A DNA stretch of 64,000 bases from an uncultured Streptococcus sp. (GTDB lineage: Bacteria > Bacillota > Bacilli > Lactobacillales > Streptococcaceae): NCBI RefSeq assembly GCF_901875575.1, contig NZ_CABFMF010000066.1, forward strand, positions 1 through 64,000. Reading direction: 5' to 3'. Under the pieces are notes generated by a model that was not told the origin of the DNA, did not search any database, and was given only the letters and a program-made list of their open reading frames with translations. The translations under genes and the position numbers were made by a program. Below, piece after piece: positions 53,367 through 61,865 of the stretch; position 1 is the first letter of the stretch, and each line of letters begins with the position of its first letter.

Positions 53367-54927
53367 CATTTGGATACTGCTTAAAGCGCAATTGATTAAT
53401 TTCTTTCCTATTAACGAGATTAGAGATTCAGGAAATAAAAAACAAAGTTCAATGGCTATTGCGAGTTTTGGCATAATAACTCTTGCTATATTTTTCTGTG
53501 TCTATAATATTATGACAGCCAAAACACTGGTACAAGTTGGACAGCGGGGATTGATACCGGCATATATGGTCTCTATATCAAGTTTTTCAATATTATTTTT
53601 GACTGTCTTTTATTCGAATGGCATTTTATTTGGCAGTCGAGATATGGAAATTCTCCTATCCTTACCTGTTAAAAGTTCGTATATTATCACCAGCAAGTTC
53701 ATGTTTATGTACTTATTGAATTTTTTAATAGGCTTGATGTTTATGCTTCCGGGTGGAATTGTATGGGGCTTGAACGGAAGTTTAAACCTCCTACAGATTA
53801 TATTGTATTTTACTTCTATAATTTTTGCCCCTTTGATCCCCATGTGTATAGCAGCATGCATGGGACTCATTATTGTTGTCGCTTCATCTTTTTTTAAAAG
53901 GAAAAATGTTATCTCTCTTATTTTTTCATTTGCGATGTTAGGTATAATTGGATATTTTGCATTATCAGCTTTGCAATCAGGTGTTGAAAGTAGTATTGGG
54001 GTTACTCTGGCTAAGCAAATTACTGGACTGTATCCAATTTCTAGACTATTTATGTCATACTACAATTTTCCAATGTACTATGGGATGGGATTTTATATAG
54101 TTCTTTCAATAGTCGTCTTTTATCTATTTGTCAAAATTGCTTCGTTGAAGTATGGACTACTTAATACACTTGCCAATACAAAATTAAGATATGCTAATGA
54201 CAAAGTATCTTATGAAAGAAAATCGGTATTTTTTGCCTTGTATCAAAAAGAGCTTGGACGATTTTTAAGTTCTTATATGGCAGTCTTGAATGCTGGGCTT
54301 GGAGTGATTCTTTTATGTGTCTTTAGTATATGTTTCCTGTTTAATTCTGTAGGTCAAATAGGAAATTCTGCAGGAATTGTAAATATAAATGAGTATCTTT
54401 CAAATTTAGCTCCCGTCTTTATTGCATCTATGCTTTCACTCAGTTGTCCAGCAGCTTCATCTATATCTTTAGAAGGTAAAAATATTTGGATTTTGAAAAG
54501 TTCTCCGGTTGAAGTAAGAATGATTTTAAATGCTAAGATAGCTGTCAACCTTACACTTCATTTGATTGGATATATGATTTCTGTATCTGTATTTATGCTG
54601 AAACTTGATATGAATCCTATTCAAGTTATGAATCTAGTTATTGTTCCTATATGCTACTCCCTTTTTATAACGGTAATCGGAATTTCATTAAATAAAAAAT
54701 ATCCTAACTATGATTGGGACAGTGAGATGATAGTTGTCAAACAAAGTCTTCCTGTTATTGTAACTGGAATTATTGGTATGATTACGCTTATTACGCTTAT
54801 TACGCCTATTTTGCTTAATTGGTTGTTTAATCTTCCGATTATATTTATTTTGCAAGCAGTATCAGTAATTTTACTGGCTATTTCGTTTAGAGTTTATATA
54901 AAAATGACCAAGTCAAATTTTATCTAG
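53359..54927 (+). CDS. ABC transporter permease, about 12 helices
   Basis: 522 residues starting SNIWILLKAQLINFFPINEIRDSGNKKQ; the frame is open further back but the ATG at 53359 gives coupling with the ATPase. Many hydrophobic helices, with a cytoplasmic middle (LRYANDKVSYERKSVFFALYQKELGRF). It belongs with large ABC-2 exporters of Firmicutes; substrate unknown, perhaps a peptide or lipid. Confidence 0.85.
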   Translation: MSNIWILLKAQLINFFPINEIRDSGNKKQSSMAIASFGIITLAIFFCVYNIMTAKTLVQVGQRGLIPAYMVSISSFSILFLTVFYSNGILFGSRDMEILLSLPVKSSYIITSKFMFMYLLNFLIGLMFMLPGGIVWGLNGSLNLLQIILYFTSIIFAPLIPMCIAACMGLIIVVASSFFKRKNVISLIFSFAMLGIIGYFALSALQSGVESSIGVTLAKQITGLYPISRLFMSYYNFPMYYGMGFYIVLSIVVFYLFVKIASLKYGLLNTLANTKLRYANDKVSYERKSVFFALYQKELGRFLSSYMAVLNAGLGVILLCVFSICFLFNSVGQIGNSAGIVNINEYLSNLAPVFIASMLSLSCPAASSISLEGKNIWILKSSPVEVRMILNAKIAVNLTLHLIGYMISVSVFMLKLDMNPIQVMNLVIVPICYSLFITVIGISLNKKYPNYDWDSEMIVVKQSLPVIVTGIIGMITLITLITPILLNWLFNLPIIFILQAVSVILLAISFRVYIKMTKSNFI

Positions 54928-54945
54928 TTAAAGGAGAAAAATAAG

Positions 54946-55167
54946 ATGAAAAACAGACTGATAAAAGATATTTTGGTGTTATTAGTAATGCTAGCTATAA
55001 TAGTTGTTATTTGTAGATTTCTCCCAGAAAAAGTTCCGATTCATTTCAATGCAAAAGGAGAAGCAGATATATTTGCAAATAAATACTATCTTCTACTAGC
55101 TACAGTCATCCCTTATTCTGCATATTGGAAGTTTGTTAGGGAAAGTGATAATAAAAAGATTAAATGA
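54946..55167 (+). CDS. DUF1648 membrane protein
   Basis: 73 residues. One or two helices around PEKVPIHFNAKGEADIFANKYYLL, the DUF1648 signature as in the first part of SdpI-type immunity proteins. It is much shorter than SdpI, so it is either a small stand-alone form or truncated. It lies between the permease and the GntR regulator, with a 4-base overlap to the latter. Confidence 0.8.
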   Translation: MKNRLIKDILVLLVMLAIIVVICRFLPEKVPIHFNAKGEADIFANKYYLLLATVIPYSAYWKFVRESDNKKIK

Positions 55168-55505
55168 AACAACATCTATATTTACAAATTGCATCAAAAT
55201 TAAGAACGACTATTTTAAGAGGTGATTATGCACCTGAACAACAAATTCCTTCAATAAGGAGATTAGCAGAAAACGAGAAGTGTAATCCGGCAACTGTTCA
55301 AAAAGCAATGAAAGTTCTCGAAGAACAGAATTTGATTATTAGCTGTGGAACATTAGGATATTTTGTCATAGCAAGCGAGCAAGAAATAAAGGAGTTAAGA
55401 TATCAAGAATCTAACAAGCTAGTGAAAATTTTGTTTGAAAAACTAGGTGAGTTAGGCTTTTCAGAAGATGAGATTGTCAATTTATTTTTTAGAAAAGATG
55501 CTTAG
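55164..55505 (+). CDS. GntR family regulator, YtrA type
   Basis: 113 residues. Winged helix: LYLQIASKLRTTILRGDYAPEQQIPSIRRLAENEKCNPATVQKAMKVLEEQNLI, then a short dimer tail, the YtrA layout. YtrA-like regulators control ABC exporters that respond to cell-wall antibiotics. Being last in the operon, it gives the module a second regulator beside TetR. Confidence 0.88.
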   Translation: MKQHLYLQIASKLRTTILRGDYAPEQQIPSIRRLAENEKCNPATVQKAMKVLEEQNLIISCGTLGYFVIASEQEIKELRYQESNKLVKILFEKLGELGFSEDEIVNLFFRKDA

Positions 55506-55550
55506 AAGAAATTGAATGGAAATTTATTAGGATTATTTGTGAAAGTATAG

Positions 55551-55575
55551 AAAAGCCTTGATTTTAAGGCTTTTT
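55551..55575 (+). terminator. Terminator of the first ABC operon
   Basis: AAAAGCCTT, GATTTT, AAGGCTTTTTT. Confidence 0.88.
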
Positions 55576-55630
55576 TGCATTTTCCAACAAAGAACTTGAC
55601 ATTATGAGTTTAATACATTATAATACAATA

Positions 55631-55645
55631 CATACCATCGGTATG
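55631..55645 (+). promoter_or_regulatory. Operator of the second TetR gene
   Basis: CATACCATCGGTATG, a 15-base palindrome 17 bases before the ATG. Two relatives lie before the ABC permease gene at 56,362 and 56,391. Confidence 0.8.
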
Positions 55646-55661
55646 ATAGAAAGGGACTAAA

Positions 55662-56297
55662 ATGGCAAGGAATAGAAATCCGGAAGAAACAAGAAGGAAA
55701 ATATTAGAAGTTTCGAAAGATTTATTTTTAGAAAAAGGATTTGATAATACCTCAATACAAGATATAATAGCTGGGTTAGGTGGGTTGACAAAAGGTGTTA
55801 TTTATCATCATTTTGACTCTAAAGATGAAATATTGCAATCAATCCTTAGCGAAAATAATCAAGAAATTCTAAATTATAATTGGAGAGGAGATACTGCATT
55901 AGAAAAAATACAAAATTCTTTGATGGATGCTTTCTCTGATTTTGAACAACAAAGGCTTGTATACTCAGCTTCAATTATGTTAAGAAGCCCACGTTTATTA
56001 GGTGAACAGTATCTAAATTTATTTTCTGATTTTTTACCAGGGATTAGAGAAAAAGTTTTCGAAGGTGTTGAAGATAAATCAATTAAAACAGAATATCCAG
56101 AAGAGCTAGCTGATTTGATTGTTTTAACATTGAATATTTGGATTGGGTTCCAAATTTCTATTTATTCAGTAGAAGAATTAAAGCGTAAAATGAATTTCAT
56201 TAAACTTACTTTTGAAGGACTAGGGGTGCAGTTGATTTCTGATGAAATGATGGAAGTAATTTTCAACTTATTTGATCACTTAAAAAGTGCCAAATAA
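55662..56297 (+). CDS. TetR family regulator of the second ABC module
   Basis: 211 residues. Helix-turn-helix: ILEVSKDLFLEKGFDNTSIQDIIAGLGGLTKGVIYHHFDSKDEIL. Ribosome site AAAGGGA. The three palindromes with the CATACC form suggest it controls both itself and the permease-ATPase-exporter set. Confidence 0.9.
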   Translation: MARNRNPEETRRKILEVSKDLFLEKGFDNTSIQDIIAGLGGLTKGVIYHHFDSKDEILQSILSENNQEILNYNWRGDTALEKIQNSLMDAFSDFEQQRLVYSASIMLRSPRLLGEQYLNLFSDFLPGIREKVFEGVEDKSIKTEYPEELADLIVLTLNIWIGFQISIYSVEELKRKMNFIKLTFEGLGVQLISDEMMEVIFNLFDHLKSAK

Positions 56298-56361
56298 ATT
56301 TTAAGTATTGATATTTTAAAAAATACCATACTCTAGATATGGTATTAAAAATACTATTATA

Positions 56362-56413
56362 CATACCTTTAGTATGTTTCTTTTTTAGTTTTTACATACC
56401 ATAAGTATGTAAA
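56362..56413 (+). promoter_or_regulatory. Double operator before the second ABC operon
   Basis: CATACCTTTAGTATG (56362-56376) and TTTACATAC ... GTATGTAAA (56391-56413, core CATACCATAAGTATG). With the site at 55631 the consensus is CATACC-N3-RGTATG. Confidence 0.8.
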
Positions 56414-56467
56414 GTGCTTTTTGACTAGCGTCATTAATATTAACAAAATTTTTTGGAGGAAAAATCT

Positions 56468-57208
56468 ATGTTGTCGCTTATTAAAATTGAATTAAATAAA
56501 GTTTCAAAATCAAAATTATTTTTAGCCTGGTTGTGTACTATATTGATAGTGTTAGGTATTACAGCAATCATTATTATGGGATTAGGTACTGACAATAAAC
56601 TAGGAGAATTCACTGGACAGGATTCTAATGTTATTAGAGTTACTGGTAAATGGGAAGGTTGGGCGATTGTAGCTTCATTGTTTTCATCTTTATTTACAAA
56701 AGCAGCATTTTTGATTTTTGAATCTTATTTATTGTCTACGATTATTATTGATGAATTTAAACGAAGAACAATTTTTCAGCTGTTTTCCTACCCTGTTTCT
56801 AAAATAAAGTTACTATGGGGAAAAGTGCTTACAGTAATTCTGATATCATTTATTGCTCATTTTACTGCACATTTAGTGATTCAATTATTAATTAAATTAG
56901 TAGCAGTTTTAACCGAATCAAATTATATCCCAGTAGCTAATCAAATGATTGACTTAGCTGGAATTACGTTTGGGACGGTATTAATCGGAATACTACCATT
57001 TGTTTTAGGCATGATTAAGCATTCAACAGCTATAACAATGCTTACAGGACTTGGTTTAGCAGCATTACTTTCAAATGTAAGTCCAGGAAGTTTATCTAAT
57101 AATATTGCTGATAACTTATTCTTTTTGATATTTGCAAGTTTCATAAGTTTAATGATTGTTTCGTTTTCAATTTATACTATTTCAAAATCAGATATTAGTA
57201 TCAAGTAG
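56468..57208 (+). CDS. ABC-2 type permease (second module)
   Basis: 246 residues from MLSLIKIELNKVSKSKLF, started after GGAGGAAAAA; a TTG five codons earlier opens the frame. About six helices. IIDEFKRRTIFQLFSYPVSKIKLLWGK is the cytoplasmic ABC-2 loop, as in BcrB/EcsB-like and lantibiotic immunity permeases. The ATPase follows about 130 bases later. Confidence 0.88.
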   Translation: MLSLIKIELNKVSKSKLFLAWLCTILIVLGITAIIIMGLGTDNKLGEFTGQDSNVIRVTGKWEGWAIVASLFSSLFTKAAFLIFESYLLSTIIIDEFKRRTIFQLFSYPVSKIKLLWGKVLTVILISFIAHFTAHLVIQLLIKLVAVLTESNYIPVANQMIDLAGITFGTVLIGILPFVLGMIKHSTAITMLTGLGLAALLSNVSPGSLSNNIADNLFFLIFASFISLMIVSFSIYTISKSDISIK

Positions 57209-57247
57209 TATAGTTGAATTTAATGGAAGGAAAGTGATAATTCTTTG

Positions 57248-57316
57248 ATGATTACTTTAAAAGAAGAGTTGTATAAGTTGGTAGTTATGCTCCTGAAGAA
57301 AAATTCTTGCATTTAA
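57248..57316 (+). pseudogene. Permease N-terminal remnant
   Basis: 22 codons (MITLKEELYKLVVMLLKKNSCI) after GGAAGG. The start resembles ABC-2 permeases (LIKEELYKLV). It may be what is left of a second permease gene, lost by deletion. Weak evidence. Confidence 0.35.
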
Positions 57317-57342
57317 AGCTAGATATAGAAAGAGAGATAGAA

Positions 57343-58062
57343 ATGAAAAATATTGTTGAAGTAAAAGAAGTTTTTAAAACAATTGATAAAGAAGAAATTT
57401 TAAGTGGTATCAACCTTCAAATTGCTGAAGGAGAAATCTATGGATTTTTAGGACCAAATGGCGCAGGGAAAACAACTTTAATGAAATGCATGTTATCCTT
57501 ATCAACTGTTACATCTGGTAGTATTGAAATCTTTGGAAAAAATTTACAAGATCACAGAGAGGAGATTCTAAGTCAAGTTGGAAGTGTTATTGAAACACCA
57601 ATTTTTTATGAAAACCTCACAGGAAAAGAAATTTTAGAAATTCACGCTCAGTATATGGGGAAAAATATTATTGAATCAGATATAATAAGAGCCTTAAGGA
57701 TGGTCGGATTAAAAAATACGACTAAAAAAGTAAAAGAGTTTTCGTTAGGAATGAGACAGAGACTTGGTTTAGCTCGATCTTTCCTAACAAAACCTAAATT
57801 GTTAATTTTAGATGAACCAATCAATGGTTTAGATCCAATAGGAATTCAAGAAATTCGGAATCTTTTGTTGTCGCTTTCTAAGGAGCATGGAATTACAATA
57901 CTAATATCGAGTCATATATTATCGGAAATTTCACAGATAGCAGATAAAATTGGTGTTATCAAAAATGGAGAAATTGTAGAACAGGTCTCTATGAAAGAGA
58001 TTAGGAGAGAGAATATTGACTTAGAAGAATATTTTATGTCACATTTTCTAAATGAAATTTAA
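57343..58062 (+). CDS. ABC transporter ATPase (second module)
   Basis: 239 residues from MKNIVEVKEVFKTI; an earlier TTG is in frame but lacks a ribosome site. Walker A GPNGAGKTT, signature FSLGMRQRL, Walker B LLILDEPINGLDP, H-loop ISSHILSE. It matches bacitracin/lantibiotic-type (BcrA/LanF-like) ATPases. The exporter gene follows 21 bases later. Confidence 0.92.
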   Translation: MKNIVEVKEVFKTIDKEEILSGINLQIAEGEIYGFLGPNGAGKTTLMKCMLSLSTVTSGSIEIFGKNLQDHREEILSQVGSVIETPIFYENLTGKEILEIHAQYMGKNIIESDIIRALRMVGLKNTTKKVKEFSLGMRQRLGLARSFLTKPKLLILDEPINGLDPIGIQEIRNLLLSLSKEHGITILISSHILSEISQIADKIGVIKNGEIVEQVSMKEIRRENIDLEEYFMSHFLNEI

Positions 58063-58083
58063 GAATTACGAGGTAGATTAGGA

Positions 58084-59766
58084 ATGAAACAATTGACAAA
58101 GTACCATAAGAAGTCTTTTTATACTTTCATGATTTTTAATATATTAGTTCCTTTAACTAATATTGCTTTTGCTTATTCTATTAAAATTATAATTGATAGT
58201 GGAATGTCCCAAAATAGGGAAGCTCTAACCCAAGCTATACTAATAGGTGCTATCGTAATATTTATCTATGCCAGTCTTAATTTTATATCCCTTCGATTAA
58301 GAAATAAACTTGTTAGGCAGATTATGTCAAGATACAAAAATAAGGTGTTTGAATCTATTTTAGATAGGGATTATAGAGAATTTTCTAAGGAAAAATCAGG
58401 AAAATTTATTTCAATATTAACTGAGAACATGAAGAAAATTGAGCAGGATTATTTGCACCAATATTTTAATATTTCAAAAAATATTTCCTTAATGATTTTC
58501 TCACTAGTAGCCATGTTTATAGGTAATTGGTTTTTGACCTTATTAGTTATCATTGCTAGCATTATTCCTATGATGATTTCAGGATTTATTGGACAAAAAT
58601 CAGCCTCTCTACAAAATAGTTCTATGATAGCCGATCAGAAATATTTAGCTAAGGTTAAAGATATTTTAGCAGGGTTTCTCGTTATAAAAAGTTTTAATGT
58701 GAAAGATGCTATCCGTCAAGATTACAAAAACGAAAGTGAAAAATTGGATGAGATATATTTCATCAAAGGGAAATTTGATGTTTTATCTAATGTTATTTCT
58801 CAACTTTCAGGGATGATTGTTTTTTTAGTAGCCTTTGGTGGAGGAATGTATCTGGTCTTCGGTGGGCATACCACAATTGGGAGTGTTACAGCTATTGTTC
58901 AACTAGTCAATTTTGTAGTAATGCCACTAAATGAAATTGGTATGGGAATGAGTAAATTCCGCGAAGGTCAGGCTACACTGAATTCATTTGAGGTAAAAGA
59001 TGTAATCGAACTTCAAACTGGTAAAACGAAAGAATATTTTGATGATGTCATTTCTTTTTCAAATGTAGATTTTTCCTACCCTAATGCTGAGGAAAAGATT
59101 TTTAATAATTTATCTTTACAGATCAAAAAGGGGGAAAAAATTGCAATAGTAGGTATGTCAGGTAGTGGAAAATCAACTTTACTCAATCTATTACTGCGTT
59201 TCTATGATGTAACAAGTGGGTATATCTCAATTGATAATCAAGATTTGCAAGCTATTTCAGCAGAGAGCCTTTATAACTTAATGACTATTGTTCAGCAAGA
59301 TGTTTATATCTTTGATGATACTTTAAAAGCAAATATTACCCTTAGTCAATCCTTTACTGAAGATGATATAAAAAAAGCTGTACAGCAGTCTGGCTTAGAA
59401 AGTTATATTTTAGAAAATGAATTAGGTCTACAAACTTCATGTGGCGAGAATGGATCAAATCTATCTGGGGGAGAGAGACAGAGACTTAGTATTGCGCGTG
59501 CTTTAATTCGAAAAACACCAATCTTATTATTAGATGAGGCTACCTCGTCTTTAGATAATAAAGTTACTACTGAAATTGAAAATTCAATTTTAGAAATTCA
59601 AGATTTGACGGTTCTTGTTGTTACGCATAAGTTGAATGAAAACATTTTGAAAAGATACGATAGAATTCTCTTTATGAAAGCAGGCGTCATTGTTGAAGAT
59701 GGTTCTTTTTGTGACTTGATGGATAGGAGAGGTGAGTTTTATAAGTTGTTTGAGTTGAGTGTGTAG
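58084..59766 (+). CDS. ABC exporter with fused membrane and ATPase domains
   Basis: 560 residues. Six helices (residues about 1-290) then ATPase: Walker A GMSGSGKST, Q-loop IVQQDVYIFDD, signature LSGGERQRL, Walker B ILLLDEATSSLD, H-loop VTHKLN. Similar to MsbA/LmrA-like drug or peptide exporters. Its last codons and its stop (ELSV-stop) fall inside an rlmD-tail copy, so its natural C terminus may have been replaced on integration. Confidence 0.93.
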   Translation: MKQLTKYHKKSFYTFMIFNILVPLTNIAFAYSIKIIIDSGMSQNREALTQAILIGAIVIFIYASLNFISLRLRNKLVRQIMSRYKNKVFESILDRDYREFSKEKSGKFISILTENMKKIEQDYLHQYFNISKNISLMIFSLVAMFIGNWFLTLLVIIASIIPMMISGFIGQKSASLQNSSMIADQKYLAKVKDILAGFLVIKSFNVKDAIRQDYKNESEKLDEIYFIKGKFDVLSNVISQLSGMIVFLVAFGGGMYLVFGGHTTIGSVTAIVQLVNFVVMPLNEIGMGMSKFREGQATLNSFEVKDVIELQTGKTKEYFDDVISFSNVDFSYPNAEEKIFNNLSLQIKKGEKIAIVGMSGSGKSTLLNLLLRFYDVTSGYISIDNQDLQAISAESLYNLMTIVQQDVYIFDDTLKANITLSQSFTEDDIKKAVQQSGLESYILENELGLQTSCGENGSNLSGGERQRLSIARALIRKTPILLLDEATSSLDNKVTTEIENSILEIQDLTVLVVTHKLNENILKRYDRILFMKAGVIVEDGSFCDLMDRRGEFYKLFELSV

Positions 59767-59780
59767 TATTGCTACAATGA
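59754..59780 (+). other. rlmD-tail site (copy 8), right attachment site of the island
   Basis: Read in the rlmD frame: codons for VECVVLLQ and a TGA stop. 27 of 31 bases (59754-59784) match 22999-23029 of rlmD, the closest copy of all, including CTACAA and GAAAA after it. It marks the return to chromosomal DNA. Confidence 0.8.
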
Positions 59781-60362
59781 AAAGAGGGGAAGAAAGGTCT
59801 TTAAATTAAAGCTTTTTGATAATGGATAATCTAGTATCGTAGCAAACTAAAGTCTATGTGATTTATAGAAAAAATCTTATATGGAAATAACAATAATTAG
59901 ATTTCTATTTATATACAGAAGAATAGTAGAAAAGATTTTGGAAGTTGAAATATATCTAATAGGGATGTGTTAGATAATTGATCACAAAAATAGTATAGAA
60001 TATAGCAAGATGAGAGGGGAAGATTAATTTTTATAATTGTAAGTAATGTAGTTTTGAAAAAGGGTAAACAATATGTTTTTTAATGAAATACAACAATTTC
60101 GTAATCAATTCTCATTGATAGATAGATAAAATAATTATTACAGTAAAGTAATAACTTTAATTTAAGAATATCTACTAATCTTTACTCAATCGATGTTTTG
60201 TATTCTAAAAATTCTTAGTAAATAATTTCTCAATGTTTTTATAAATCAATCTCCAGTACGTCAAAGTTCTCTTTTATGAGTTTTCATTATATAATAGCAT
60301 TATATGTAATGGTAAATGCAGCTACGCTAACATTTCTATTTAAAAATTAAGGAGTATTATCA
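59781..60362. other. Non-coding region right of the island
   Basis: About 580 AT-rich bases. A hairpin with T tail (GGTCTTTAA / TTAAAGCTTTTT, 59797-59818) may end the exporter transcript. No frame of note is seen. The AAGGAGTATT ribosome site of the lipid kinase closes it. Confidence 0.6.
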
Positions 60363-61247
60363 ATGAAAAAAGCAATGGTAATTATCAATCCTACCTCTGG
60401 TGGTGAGAAGGCTTTGGATTACAAAGATAAGCTGGAAAATAAAGCAAAAGAATACTTTGACCACGTGGAAACCAAAATTACCGAAAAAGCGCTGGATGCA
60501 ACACATTTTGCTGAAGAAGCTTCTCGTGAGCAGTACGATGCAGTGGTTGTGTTTGGTGGAGATGGGACTGTCAACGAAGTCATTTCGGGTATTGCTGAGA
60601 GAGACTACATTCCTAAGCTAGGGATTATCCCAGGCGGTACGGGTAACCTCATTACGAAACTGTTGGAAATCGATCAAGACATCGATGGCGCGATAGATGA
60701 ACTGGATTTTGATTTAACCAATAAGATTGATATCGGAAAAGCGAATGACAATTATTTTGGTTATATCTTTAGTATCGGTTCTCTTCCTGAGGCGATTCAC
60801 AATGTTGAAATTGAAGATAAGACAAAATTCGGTATTTTAGCCTATGCTGTAAATACCATGAAGTCTGTCATGACGGATCAGGTCTTTAACATTAAGGTGG
60901 AGACGGAAAATGGAAATTATGTTGGGGAAGCTAGTCATGTTTTGATTCTCTTGACAAATTACTTCGCTGACAAAAAAATCTTTGAAGAAAACAAAGATGG
61001 CTATGCCAACATTTTGATTCTGAAAGATGCGTCTCTATTCTCCAAATTATCCGTCATTCCTGATTTATTAAAAGGTGATGTTGTGGCAAATGATAATATC
61101 GAGTATATCAAAGCGCGTAATATTAAGATCTCTTCAGATAGTGAATTGGAGTCAGATGTTGACGGCGATAAATCGGATAACCTACCTGTAGAAATCAAAG
61201 TCCTAGCTCAGCGAGTAGAAGTATTTTCAAAACCGAAAGAGAATTAG
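60363..61247 (+). CDS. Diacylglycerol/lipid kinase family protein (YegS/DagK-like)
   Basis: 294 residues. VIINPTSGG at the start and the ATP/lipid-kinase signature VVFGGDGTVNEVISG, followed by IIPGGTGNLI, are those of the DAGK catalytic family. Such enzymes phosphorylate diacylglycerol left by lipoteichoic acid synthesis, or related lipids; the exact substrate is open. The C-terminal beta domain is complete. Likely chromosomal. A hairpin AAAGCTTTTTTTAAGGCTTTTT follows. Confidence 0.9.
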   Translation: MKKAMVIINPTSGGEKALDYKDKLENKAKEYFDHVETKITEKALDATHFAEEASREQYDAVVVFGGDGTVNEVISGIAERDYIPKLGIIPGGTGNLITKLLEIDQDIDGAIDELDFDLTNKIDIGKANDNYFGYIFSIGSLPEAIHNVEIEDKTKFGILAYAVNTMKSVMTDQVFNIKVETENGNYVGEASHVLILLTNYFADKKIFEENKDGYANILILKDASLFSKLSVIPDLLKGDVVANDNIEYIKARNIKISSDSELESDVDGDKSDNLPVEIKVLAQRVEVFSKPKEN

Positions 61248-61266
61248 TATATAGAGAAAGCTTTTT

Positions 61267-61559
61267 TTAAGGCTTTTTGTATACTTTAAAAGATTGCTCT
61301 TTTAAGGTTGAATATTCCTTGCCAATATAGTCAGTTGAAACAAGAGGAAGACAAAAAAGTCTCGAAAAAAGTACTACAACTCGGTAATACTTTTTTGAGG
61401 TGCTTTTTGATATGAACCCATGTTTTCTCAATAGAATTGTACTCGGGTGAGTAGGGAGGAAGAGGTAAAAGTTTATGCCCAAACTCTTCACACAAGAGTT
61501 CTAGCTTACCCATTCTATGGGATCTTGCATTATCCATAATAATAACTGATTGTATATTT
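61267..61559 (-). pseudogene. IS630 family transposase, C-terminal remnant
   Basis: On the minus strand: IQSVIIMDNARSHRMGKLELLCEEFGHKLLPLPPYSPEYNSIEKTW, which carries the middle Asp (MDNARSH) and the final Glu (IEKTW) of the IS630 DDE triad. The first Asp and the N-terminal half are missing. A second minus frame through 61,267-61,491 is a shadow of the end of the element. Confidence 0.85.
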
Positions 61560-61612
61560 AATGTTGGTAAGAGAAACTTCTGAAATCAAGCTTTAAAAAA
61601 GGGCTCATAGTT

Positions 61613-61822
61613 TTGGCTAGTGGATTGTTTTTAATTGGACTAGTCTGTGCTACTCTCTTTACTGAGGTATATGGATTCTATCTTCTTTTTACAGAGCCTG
61701 AACTGTATACAGCATACTTAGCACAAAATGGACTCCTCAGCTTTACAACCTTCTTCATCATCTTTAACCTTGCTTTGCTTGTCTTGGCAGGCTGGGCAGA
61801 GTATAAGTGGAAGACAAGATGA
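61613..61822 (+). pseudogene. DUF3955 membrane protein, N terminus lost
   Basis: 69 codons from a TTG. Two helices (GLFLIGLVCATLFTEVYGFY and FIIFNLALLVLAGWAEY) with the DUF3955 pattern. The frame is open further upstream (KKGLIVLAS) without an ATG or ribosome site, running into the IS630 remnant, so the real start was probably removed by the IS. It may still be translated from TTG. Confidence 0.6.
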
Positions 61823-61826
61823 ATAA

Positions 61827-61862
61827 AATGGAGAAAACTCTAGTGGTTCTTCTCCATTTTTT
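61827..61862. terminator. Convergent terminator
   Basis: AATGGAGAA and TTCTCCATT followed by TTTTTT, between the DUF3955 gene and the histidine kinase. Confidence 0.8.
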
Positions 61863-61865
61863 TAT

